64,000 nt of DNA from Physcia stellaris (taxonomy: Eukaryota > Ascomycota > Lecanoromycetes > Caliciales > Physciaceae): NCBI GenBank assembly GCA_018902385.1, contig JABSSW010000040.1:124001-188000 (forward strand), written 5' to 3'. Below, piece by piece: positions 38,491-48,860 of the stretch. Made by a program: the position numbers and the translations under genes. The notes under the pieces were generated by a model that saw nothing but the letters and a program-made list of their open reading frames with translations, had not been told where the DNA came from and did not search any database. The first letter of the stretch is position 1; each line of letters begins with the position of its first letter.

Positions 38491-41400
38491 TGAATCGATC
38501 AAAAATTGTTTTGCAATAGCAACGTTTTCTCTAATGACAATGCGAACGTGATGTATCAGAAATAGCTAATTTCTGTTTCACGTCGTCATTGCTTGACAAC
38601 GAGATTGTCGCTTGTCAATAAACAATGAAGCGTCATTGCTTATATCAGATTCGTAAATATGTTTTTGCGTAATCATTTTCATTAAAATCGACTCGAGAAT
38701 TGTTGCATTATTCAATATTACTGTACTCAACGAACATCACGTTTGATGCGCGACGATGAACAAAAAAAACGAAATCGTCGAAATCGCACGTCACTCGTTG
38801 TTAAAAATTCGAATTCGCAACTTTTCTTCGAAAACTATTCGAATTCGCAATATTTTTCGTGATTTGATCTTTGCGTTTGCTTAAATTACATCGAAATGAC
38901 TTGAAAAATTATTATCATCGTGATCTCTTCGTCTAACAAATTCGATTTGATCGAACGTTTGCAAAAATCGTTGCAATCACGACATCAAACTGACGATTGT
39001 TTTTATCTCAAATCGACGATTGTTTCAGTCTTTTTCTCAGTGATTTCTTGATCGAATCGTCAGAATAAGTCGTTCGTTTTGCAAAATTTTCGTTGCCGAA
39101 ACGATGATCGATGACGAGATTGTGTTCATCGTGCTTGTTGAAATTTCGATGACATCGTGATCAAAAAATGCTCATGACTTATTGCGTTGCAAAAATCATC
39201 GTGACGAAAAATAAAACTTATTGTTTCGTTTTGAGCGTCAATTTTCATACGAACGATTTAGTCGAATCGAATTGTTGCAAAATAAATGTTTTCAAAACAT
39301 TTCAAAAGTACGTTTCGTCGACGTTTAAAAGTTTGATTGTTTCGTCAATTGTTTTATGATTCGCGAAGCGTATAATTTTCGACCGAATATATTCAACGTA
39401 TAGTTTTAAGCGTTTGATTTATTGTGCGAACGAATCAACAAAACAAAAACAAAATGTTGTACTCAACAATCTATAGCTCGTTTTAACGTCGTTTAGCGTT
39501 TGTATTCTGCTTTGTGCGAAGTCTGTTGCATGTCGCATGTCGCAATCATATAAAAAATTGTAATTGCGAAACACGTTGCTCGTGCAATCATATGATTTAT
39601 ACAGATATGAGTTTTCGTCGAACGATGATGATCAAATGTTTCATAAAGCTTGTATAAACGACGAATCTTCGTCGAACAATTGAACGATATTATTGACGTT
39701 TTCGCCGAACGATATATTTCGTTTTTGACGTCGCTTGCGTTCGTCATTTGCTTTACATGAAGTCTGCTATATGTTGCACTTGTAAATATAGATGTGAAAC
39801 TTTCGTCGAGCGATGATATGATAAAATGAACGTTTTCGCCGAACGATTTCTTGATCAAATGATAAATTGACTCGTAAAAAGTAACAAAACTGAAAAATCT
39901 TTTGATAAAATCGTTTTCAATGCTTGCACAACATATTCTCGTTATCTAAATATTCAATCAAGTATATTCTCGATACTGTTAATCATCTTTCGATAAGAAA
40001 TAGATGAAACTATGAGATGATTTCTTGTTCAGTTGCATGTCCGTGATTCATTGCGAACTCGTCAAACATATCGCATGCTCGACAGATTTGTTGCATGCTC
40101 ATTGAGCAAATTGTATGTTCGTCAAATTCATTATTTGTCAGATTCGAAAATCTTGTTGTGAATTTCTCTTGAAAATATCTTGATTTTCGATAAAACTAAA
40201 TTTATACGAGCTCATTGTTCAAGATGCGCTTCATGCGAAGTCGTATTCTCGTTACGATGTACTCGTACGAATACACCGAAAATTTTATACTGACTATAAG
40301 TAACAGAATCGATTGTTTTTTCCGACTCGAGATGCTCGAAACGATTATGATGAAAAGATTTTGCATTGAAGAATGTCAAGATCGAATTTGATCGATATAT
40401 TCATTTTGATTTTGCTGTATCGAGAACAGTTTCACGAAATCGATTGATTCAAATCAATTTTTAGAAGTTTTCATTCAGAAAGCGTCTGAAATCGTTCTTG
40501 TTCAAAACTGATATTCGTACGAAACAAACGTCATGAATCTGAATTAACTGCTGCTCAATGTCGCAACATCGTGACTAGAAATTTGAAACGAAATTGCTTT
40601 GAATTCAGCGAAAACATTACTTTTCAAACTGATCTTTGCATTTGAAATCGATGTGATTTCGTATTCATATCATGAATTTAATTGCTTAGTCATTTGAAAT
40701 TGTTTGCGACGACGCTTGATGCGAATGTCTGCAACGTTCGTCGCAAGAATTCGTCGTCGCTATACTTTTTGCTCATTGCTTATTGTCTATAGAAACGTTC
40801 ATTATGCAATGTGAACTTGATTCAAAATGATCAAATATTTTAATTGTTGTTTATTTCAAAATCAATTTTTGCAAAATCAACATTTTTCTTGTGAAACAAT
40901 TTGAATTTTTTGAAATTCAAATACGTTCTGTTTGTTGCATCGCAATTGACGCGATCGAAACGTCGACGATACAATGTATTTTGATTGACTTTCTGTTAAT
41001 TTTATCGAACGTGAATTTTTTATCATTTTGATTTTGAATTGCATTGCATTCATGCGATTTCGCAATCATGTCATTTCTCGATCTGAAATTGTATTGCAAT
41101 CGAACGATTTCGCATTCGTGTCATTTCTAAATCGTGAAAGAAAAATCTTATTGAAACTGTTATGTGATTTTCTGAATATTTTATTATGCTCTTGCTGAGA
41201 TCAGCATTCATTTGCTTTTGAAAACGTTCTTGATATTCAGATTTTTGATGTTTTGCAATGAAAACAAAACAGTCGAAATCGTTGTTCTCGAATTGTTACT
41301 CGATGACTTGAATATAAAATAACGAAAATTCGTTTCGCATCGAAGTTTCGGCAAATTGCGCAAACTTTTTCAAACGTCTTGATGTTCTTGACTTGCTGTT

Positions 41401-41824
41401 ATTGTTGTGAATAATCGAAATCTGAAATGATCGACGCTTGTCGTTGAAAACGTCAATGAAATCGAATGATTGAAGTCACGTTTGTAAATTCGTTGTAAAT
41501 TTCACATTGTTGAAGATAGCTTGTTCTGCAAAATCTGTCTAGATTTTTTCGTTGTAATTTTTCAAGCACGAGCTCGCTTTCTAGATTGCACAATGCGTGA
41601 TAGTAGAGCAATACAATCAATCAAAATTGCGATATTTAACTGTATAGTGTAAACACTTCGAGCTCGATGACATTGTTTCTCATTTCAACTCTTGTAGTAT
41701 CGATTTCTCGTTCAAATCGAATTCTGAGAACGTAGCACGCGTTCAATCATTGAGAACGTTCAATCGTTTGACTGTTAGTTATACACGAGTGATGCTAATC
41801 TACTGATTATTGTAATTATTAAAA

Positions 41825-42103
41825 TGTAAAAAACATGACATCAGAAATGTATAGCAGAAACAATAATATGATTAGACTAATAATTGCAAAACTAATTGTC
41901 TTGCAAATCTCGCAATATATACTCGTTCTGTCTGTTGAATTGTACGAATTTCTGAATTTCTGCGCATGAATATTTAATCGATATGCGATATGCGTGTTGA
42001 ATGACTAATATGATGAAACTGATCGTTTCATGAATTGATGTTTCGAATCATGACAAAATTCGATTCGCACTTTTTGCAGATTTTGAACTCTGAATTTTTT
42101 ACA
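41825..42103. repeat. Right LTR (279 bases)
   Basis: Partner of the left LTR. It is followed at once by TTTAC, the copy of the 5 bases preceding the left LTR. Confidence 0.9.
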
Positions 42104-42554
42104 TTTACAGAATTTCGTTCATATAATCGATTAATTTGCTCAAATGTACACACATTTCGAAATTTATTCGCAAATATGAATTTGTTGAATTCAATCAAAA
42201 ATTTGATGTTGACGTCGTCAAATTGATTCTTTTCGTGATTCAGCGAATCAAATGTATAGCATGAAACAATATCATGATTAAATCAATAATTGCAAAATTA
42301 ACTATCTTACGAAGTTCTGTTCATATGATCGATTAATTTGCTCAATTGTACACACATTTCGAAATTTATTCGCAAATATAAACTTGTTGAATTCAATCGA
42401 AAATTTGATGTTGACGTCGTCAAATTGATTCTTTTCGTAATTCAGCGAATTTGAATGATCGAAATATTTTTCGTCGAATTTTCACATTTTCATTTATTTA
42501 TTCAATTATCTATTTATTCATCTTTTTATTATCATATTTTTCATCGTTTTTATT

Positions 42555-43045
42555 TCGCATTTTGTTTTTTTTGCATTCATTTTTCTCATTCAATCGATCT
42601 TTCGCATTCTTCAAAGTTTTCGCAAAATTTTCAAATTGTTTCGTCGTTGTCTCATCGCTTTCAATGTTTACTCTTCAGTTCATTTCGCGAAAATTCGTAT
42701 CAATTAATCAATTCTACGATACGAACTGAATACGAATTTAATTCGTTTGAAATTTTCTTGAATTGTTTCGTCGAATTTCTATAGCAAAATTCAAAAATTT
42801 TCATTTTGACAAATTTCGTTCTTCGAAACTTATGTTCAAAAAGCAATGTTACGAAACTATTTTAATTTTTGAACGTATTACGTTTAGTCAAATCAAATAT
42901 ACGAAACATGCGCGATCGAAATCAAAAAACAAACATTGAAAGCGATTGAAAAACGACGAAACAATCTGAAAATGTTGCGAAAAATTTGAAAAAAAAGAGT
43001 GAATGAAATTCGAAAAAAATGAAAAATGTGTCGCATGCGAAATAA
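42555..43045. repeat. Inverted repeat pair in the island
   Basis: Arm 42555-42680 and the reverse complement of 42915-43045 share TTTCAATGTTT, GTTTCGTCGT and TTTCGCA blocks in order. The arms are about 120 bases with a spacer of about 240 bases. Confidence 0.65.
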
Positions 43046-43174
43046 ATGCAATCATGTAAAATTTTGTTCGAAATATATGTTAATCGATTAATTCGAATTC
43101 GATTTTCAATCAAAACTTTCGACAATGTAATTTCATTTCGTTTGATGTGATTTTCGTTAATTGTCAAAATATAT

Positions 43175-43435
43175 CAGAAATCTGTCATACAAAAACGTCT
43201 CGTTCTCGAATTAAAATCAAAAAATAAATTAAATCTTATCGAAAAACTCGAATAGTTACTCGAATAATTGATCAATAATTGAAATTTTTTCTTTTTCATT
43301 TTCTGAAACTATCAAGAGTTTATCATACAAAAACGTCTCGTTTTCCGAACAAAGTCAAAAAAAAAATTCGATTTTGTTGAAAAATTCGAATAATTGATCA
43401 TCAAATCAAATTTTTCATTTTTGCAATCTTTTTAT
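43175..43435. repeat. Direct repeat pair, about 110-130 bases each
   Basis: Both copies contain TCATACAAAAACGTCTCGTT, a poly-A tract, then CGAATAATTGATCA and a TTTTTCATTTT end. They begin near 43185 and 43325. Confidence 0.75.
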
Positions 43436-43481
43436 CATATTATTTTTTCGATCAATACATTCGTCGAATCGACTAATCTCT

Positions 43482-43679
43482 CTATTGCGACGAATTGAAA
43501 TTTTGAAATTGTTGTTGTTGTTGTGCAAACGAAAATTGATATATCGACATAAAATTCTGTTGATAAAGCATTTGCATCGATTGTACGTACGAATTGACGT
43601 ATTGTTGTTGCATCGATTGTTGCATCGATTGTTGCATCGATTGATGAAATTGCTGCATTGCAAACTGATGTTGTTGCAC
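43482..43679 (-). pseudogene. Gln-rich frame fragment in the island
   Basis: A 65-residue frame rich in Gln with repeats of the type QSMQQSMQQ, built on a 12-base DNA repeat (GTTGCATCGATT on the plus strand, near 43608-43645). It could be a relic of a low-complexity tail of an element protein, or simple-sequence DNA by chance. No domain recognised. Confidence 0.3.
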
Positions 43680-45581
43680 GAAAAGTTATTGTTGAAACGA
43701 CTGCACATATGAATTCTGATACATTACAAATTACTAAAATTGTTGTTGATATGATTGATACATCGATATCGAAAAACAAACATCATAAAAAAATAAACAA
43801 CGAAAAAAACATTGAATTTTTGCGAAATTTGCTTATTTGTCGATGCAATCATTTTGATCAATAATTGATTTTTCATTTTTTGACATCGCATTTTCAATTT
43901 TTGTTCACGAAATTTTTCGAGTTTTGCAAATCAATCGTTCGCGAAAAAATTTTGTTTTTGTTTGATTTTTTTTTTTTTCTAATTGTTGCAAAATCTTTTT
44001 GTTGTTGTCGTCAATGAAATTTTGTTTTTGAATAAACTCAAAATACAATTCAAACGATGATTTTAACTCATTTGTTTTGTTAAAAATGATTCATATTGTA
44101 ATGCAATTTTTCTCAATCGACGAAACATCAAACGCATTTTCTTGAATTGATGCAACGTTCATCGTCACATTTTCAATGCATGACAAATTTCTTTTGACGT
44201 CGAATTATTTCGTCATCAACGAATTGAATCGTCGTTTGATTTTTGAATTTATCAATACGAATTAACGATTTTTTCGAAACAAATGTAATGAATTTCACAA
44301 AATCGAAAAAAAACGTCTCGATAATTCGCTTAACGATTTGTTTCGTTTTTTTGATTGTTTTCTGTGTAACAGTTTTTTTGACGACGACGAACGTTGAATC
44401 GATTTGATCGATGATGTTTATTTTGATAAATCATTCGAACTTATCGCGTCGTTGTGCTTCGACGATGATATATTCGATGATTCGATTTCATTGAAAAAAA
44501 ATGAAATTTTTCAAGATGAAATTCGTGTAAATTTCATTTTTAACGATTTTCAGTCTAATCATTATATTAGTGATTTTTCAATCGAATTCATGATCATTTT
44601 TGATTTGTATACGATTTTGAAAATTCAATTCGAATTGTACGATATTGAAATCGCTGAAAAAACGTTGCGAATAAAAACAACATCATTGCGTTGTTTTGTC
44701 AATTCGAAAAGAAATTTTCAAAACAATTTTAAAATCATTGCATTTTTCATTCAATTTCAATCGATTCAATTCAAATGTAAATATGATATTCGCATCACGT
44801 GCGACGATCAATTTTTTCATTCGACGACGACGTGCTTCGTCGATTTCATATTTATCGATTTTTTTTTTTCATTCGATTTTTTTTCGAATTGTTTCGACGT
44901 TCTTTTTAACGACATAACGTTGATGATTTGTTAAATCTCGTTGTTGTTCAATTTTATGTGATTTTCGAACTCGTTGAACATTTTTATTGTTGTCAAATTT
45001 TCGTTCAATGATGTTTGCATTGATCGCAAAAGATCGAAATTATTTTCAATACATGAAAAAAAAAATCGTGCGCAATGAAAAAACGTGAAACAATAAAAAA
45101 ACGTAAAAACGAAAAATTTTTTACAACAAAAATTGATCGATTAGCGTTTGCAAAAAAAAAAAAAAAAAAAATTGCATTTCGACGACGACGTTTCTCGTTG
45201 TCAACATTTTCGAATTCAAAAACGATTTTTTCAAATTGACGTTTATATTTTTTTTCATCGCGTTGAGTTTTCGTCTCGATTTTTTTCAATGTTTTAAATT
45301 TTTTTTTTTTTTCGCGACGACGAACGATTTTCGTTTTTTTCGTCTTTTTTTTTTTGTTGACGACGATTGATTTTTTCGACAATTTCACGAACACGAATTT
45401 CGTTTTGTTTACGAATTCGTTTGATTTTGACGAAATTTCGAAAAATTCGTTTTATTATTTTATCGACGTCATTTGATTTTGAACGAATGATACGATTTTC
45501 AATCATGTTGAAAAAAAAATCAAACATCAAAAAATGATTAAACGAATTATACAAAATCGAAAACAACGAAATTGTTGAAAA

Positions 45582-45710
45582 AAAAGATGTTCGATGACGT
45601 TGATGAATCTTTTAAATTTCACAAAATGCACTAAAAACGGGTAAAAGGAGGAAAAAAGTTAAAATTTTTCGATGCCAAGGATTCTACAGCTTTCTGCACC
45701 CGAGTGATGC
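45582..45710 (-). repeat. Right terminal inverted repeat
   Basis: Partner of the left repeat. Its outer end is 117 bases upstream of the heme lyase start codon. Confidence 0.9.
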
Positions 45711-45827
45711 CAAGTCCTGAATATCTTAATCATTTCCTGTCGTTTAGACCATCAACCTCAACTTGCGCTGTTGCAGTATCACCGCATCTTTGATATAAGA
45801 CGAGCCTCCGTAGCAGTCACCCTCACC

Positions 45828-46875
45828 ATGGGCTGGTTTTGGGCAGAATCCACCGGGGCTTCAGCATCTCGTGCGCCGCATCCCCTACCTACATCAAACG
45901 CCACACCACCTGTAAGCTCCTAAACCCAGCGCTATCGCCATTCCTCCGCTGATTTTCCCCACAGCCAGGATGCCCCATGCACAAGACCACATCGCCAGCA
46001 CCATTCCCCCCTCAAAACACTTCCTCACCGCCCACCGACGGCTCATGCCCAGTCGCATCCCCCAACACGCCCCTTCCCTCATCCACCACGAAACCATCAA
46101 CCCTCTCCAAGCTCAACCCCCTAAACTACATGCCCTCCAACCTCTCTCAAACGCGCGCCTCGCAGCAGACAATCCATCTCCCCACCGATCGCGAACTGTC
46201 CTCCATTCCTCGCGGCGACGCAGACAGTAATTGGGAATACCCCTCCCCTCAGCAGATGTACAACGCCATGCTCCGCAAAGGCTACGACGATACCCCCGAA
46301 GACGCAGTCGAGTCGATGGTCGCGGTGCACAACTTCCTGAACGAGGGCGCGTGGGCCGAGATCGTGGCGTGGGAGCAGAGATTTAGTAAGGGGCTCGGGA
46401 AAGGGTGGGAGGCTTGTGCAAGAGGGGAGGAAGGGTTTGGGGAGTCAGCAGTGGCGAGGGAGGGAGCGTCGCAGCCGAAGCTGTTGAGGTTCATGGGGAG
46501 GCCGGGGGATGTTACACCGAAGGCGAGGGTGTTGGGGTTTATGGGTTGGGTGTGGCCTGCTAGGTTTGGGTGCGTTGTGGATTATGATACTTGTGAGGTT
46601 CTAGATGCTGATTGTCTTACAGGGGAGAGCCGCCCTTCGACCGTCATGATTGGTATGTGCAGAGACAGTTGCCGCAAGGACAGCCACAGGAGATCAGATA
46701 TGTGATCGACTACTATTCCGGACCTCCAGAACCCACAGGAGAACCTGTGTTTTATCTTGATGTACGGCCTGCGATTGATGGACCTACAGCAGCAGCGGAG
46801 CGAATGATGAGATGGGGAGGAGATGTATGGCATCGAGCCAGCGGCGCGAAAGCGAGGCAAGGCACACAGCAGTGA
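45828..46875 (+). CDS. CYC3: Cytochrome c heme lyase (holocytochrome c synthase)
   Basis: Attaches heme covalently to apocytochrome c in the mitochondrial intermembrane space. Exons 45828-45911, 45965-46569, 46623-46875 (both introns 53 nt); 942 nt, 313 aa. The start MGWFWAES is typical. Two heme-regulatory CP motifs follow, GCPMHK (residues about 30-35) and SCPVAS. Then come the family blocks [48 protein letters not shown] and, after the second intron, [10 protein letters not shown] and [29 protein letters not shown] near the C-terminus is highly conserved. The second splice, TTT-GG/G-GGA, is what restores [12 protein letters not shown]; read without it the frame drifts into unrelated sequence. 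The gene was probably once paired head-to-head with the ADCK2-like gene. Confidence 0.95.
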
Positions 46876-47166
46876 TTTGGTTCTGGGGGTCTGATATAGC
46901 TTTAGCGAGGCGTTAAAGCGATGCATTGTCGGTGGACGCAGGTTTTTCGGTAATGTTATTTATACTCCACTCGTGCCCTTTGGGACAACCACATGTAATC
47001 ACATAGTCTATATCACGTTTGATTCGCGAATCATGACCAATGTCATGAATATGGACCATTGCGACGCGGAGCTAAATCAGTCATTCACATAATATTTGTA
47101 CTGTACTCGGCTTGAAAATGAGGTATCACGAGGCAGAGGAAGAAAGTCAAAAAACCATGGCACAAA
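46876..47166. other. Convergent 3' spacer
   Basis: About 290 bases between two convergent stop codons; nothing recognised. Confidence 0.5.
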
Positions 47167-48860
47167 TCATATGCCCAAGGAGAATTCCACACCAACATCG
47201 ATATCCCGTGCTATTACAGTCCAGTCAGCAATCATCCTCAAGAAATGAAAGGCCTATAGTGAAGACTTACCCATCTTCACAACTTTCGAGAATTGTACCG
47301 ACTTTTCTGCCGCACTTTGCAGATCCTCGATTGAGAAGATCTTTAGGCCCGAATCATTGATCTGCGGGAGAATCAGCCACCTTTCTTTGCACTCGAAGGA
47401 TACATACCAATTTCGCAGCCTTCTCCATGTTTGTTCCTTGCAGCCTTGCCACGATAGGCGTCCGGAGGTTCATGCTCTCGACCACACTAATCAACCCTTG
47501 AGCGATGGCATCGCATCTTACAATACCACCGAAAATGTTCACGAATATTGCGGTAACCTTGGGGTCACTGGTGATAAGGTCAAATGCTTGTTTGATGGCT
47601 TGCGGTGTGGCTCCTCCGCCAACGTCCAGGAAATTGGCAGGTTGGCCTCCATTAAGCTTGATGATGTCCATTGTAGCCATGGCGAGGCCAGCACCATTGA
47701 CGAGGCAGCCAATGTCGCCGTCAAGCTTGATGAAGTTGAGACCGTGTCTGATACAATTAGTGTCTGCGTACCGGATGGCGTAGCTTGAACTCACTCTGCA
47801 GCTTTGACCTCGTCGGCGTCTTCCTGCGTCCTATCCCTCCATGAGAACACCTCTTTTTGTCGGAAGTCCGCATTGTCGTCAAAGGTAAGCTTTGCATCCA
47901 TAGCCAGCACTTGGTGGTCTGAGGTTTCTGAAAGTGGATTGATCTCAATCTGCGTAGCATCTTTTTCCATGAAGACCTTATACAGCTTTTGTATAGTATC
48001 TTTTGCATCTTCGATGCATTGTTCCGAGAAGCCCAGATCATGTGCGATATTTCGAGCAATATCGTCAGTAACGCCCTTGTGGATGTCGATGTTTGTGGTA
48101 ATAATAGCATCAGGCGATTCCTTGGCGACAGTCTCAATATCCATGCCACCCTGAGATGAAGCAATGATGACTGGGGCTTGCGACTGGCGATCCATAAGTA
48201 TGGCTAGGTAAAATTCTCGTCGAGCAAATTTCCGTTCGCAAATGTAGACTGCATTACACAGGCGGCCAGCAGCACCGGTTTGTTTGGTTATGAGCTTGTG
48301 GCCGATCATTTGGTCTGCGAACATCTTGGCTTCTGTAGGCCTGTGTGGCTCGTTAATACCGCTCGTGGGCCGACTGCGTACGGAGTACGCTCACGAGTAT
48401 ATCACTCGCACCCCTCCCTTCAAGCCATTGTCGAACGTTCCTTTCCCACGTCCACCAGCTAAGACTTGTGCCTTGATGACCATGTCATCTCCACCTGTGA
48501 AGATTGAGCCCTCTGATCTGGATCTGGAGCGTGATGACAGTCCATACCAATCTGTTTGGCTATGTTCTCAGCTTCGGCCGCTGAGCGGGCAACTTCACCC
48601 TTCGGCACGCCGATGCCATACTAGCCATGGTAAGCCGCCATTCTTCAGTGATAATCGCCAGTTTACATACAGTCTTGAGTAGATTTGCAGAGAGGTACTC
48701 ATGTATGGAGAGGAATCGTTTCTGCTGTAAGAGGGAGCTTCTGCAGGGTGTCTCTTGCTATTGAACATTAGTATTTGGTACTCTACCAATTGATGAAGGA
48801 TCATACTTTCGCTGCTCGAAAGGCAGCGGCCAATGGCCGACTGCGAGCAAGCTTATACAT
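47167..48860 (-). CDS. Succinyl-CoA ligase beta subunit, mitochondrial
   Basis: ATP-grasp subunit of succinyl-CoA synthetase in the mitochondrial TCA cycle, making ATP or GTP from succinyl-CoA. Eight exons (minus): 48860-48807, 48724-48671, 48620-48548, 48494-48395, 48340-47795, 47747-47408, 47361-47271, 47210-47167; 1302 nt, 433 aa, in frame. The first exon [18 protein letters not shown] is a short basic targeting peptide. Then [34 protein letters not shown] (ATP-grasp), [44 protein letters not shown] and [11 protein letters not shown] match the family throughout. The C-terminus is VGVEFSLGI. Introns are 46-82 nt and several exons are too short to stand out as open frames. Yeast counterpart: LSC2. 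Confidence 0.95.

Larger units (their letters stand above)
35835..42103. mobile_element. Nested LTR retrotransposon, heavily mutated
   Basis: Two equal-length (279-base) direct repeats bound 6,269 bases. Each starts TGTAA and ends TTACA, the TG...CA form expected of LTRs. A perfect 5-base duplication TTTAC flanks the element (35830-35834 and 42104-42108). The internal 5.7 kb should have encoded Gag-Pol but no frame survives and no protease, reverse transcriptase or integrase motif can be read, so Copia or Gypsy membership is open. Internal tandem repeats occur at 36.8-37.3 and 37.9-38.5 kb. Confidence 0.88.
34404..45710. mobile_element. 11.3-kb TIR-flanked AT-rich mobile-element island
   Basis: Terminal inverted repeats of about 127 bases (34404-34530 and 45582-45710) enclose 11,307 bases of AT-rich, CC/GG-depleted DNA. 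The outer ends share GCATCACTCGGGTGCAG. Direct CAA flanks both ends (34401-34403 and 45711-45713); AAGTC also occurs on both sides, so the target duplication is not settled. Subtracting the nested LTR element leaves about 5.0 kb, a usual size for an autonomous DNA transposon. No transposase is readable; the frames are destroyed by transitions. Open frames inside (for example 44404-44934 plus, and Lys-rich frames 45005-45566 minus) have no recognisable domain. The island lies between two divergent mitochondrial genes. Confidence 0.8.

Noticed and set aside
43600-43650. CRISPR-like or regulatory array from GTTGCATCGATT repeats
   Set aside because: This is a eukaryotic genome and the units are contiguous 12-base simple repeats without spacers.
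34404-45710. Island as classical CpA RIP DNA
   Set aside because: TpA is not in excess, CA/TG dinucleotides are plentiful, and LTR differences fall mainly in CpT; only the AT-richness fits ordinary RIP.
34404-45710. Island as a mitochondrial DNA insertion or linear plasmid
   Set aside because: No organellar gene, tRNA or rRNA is readable, CpG is common, and the structure is explained by TIRs plus a nested LTR element.
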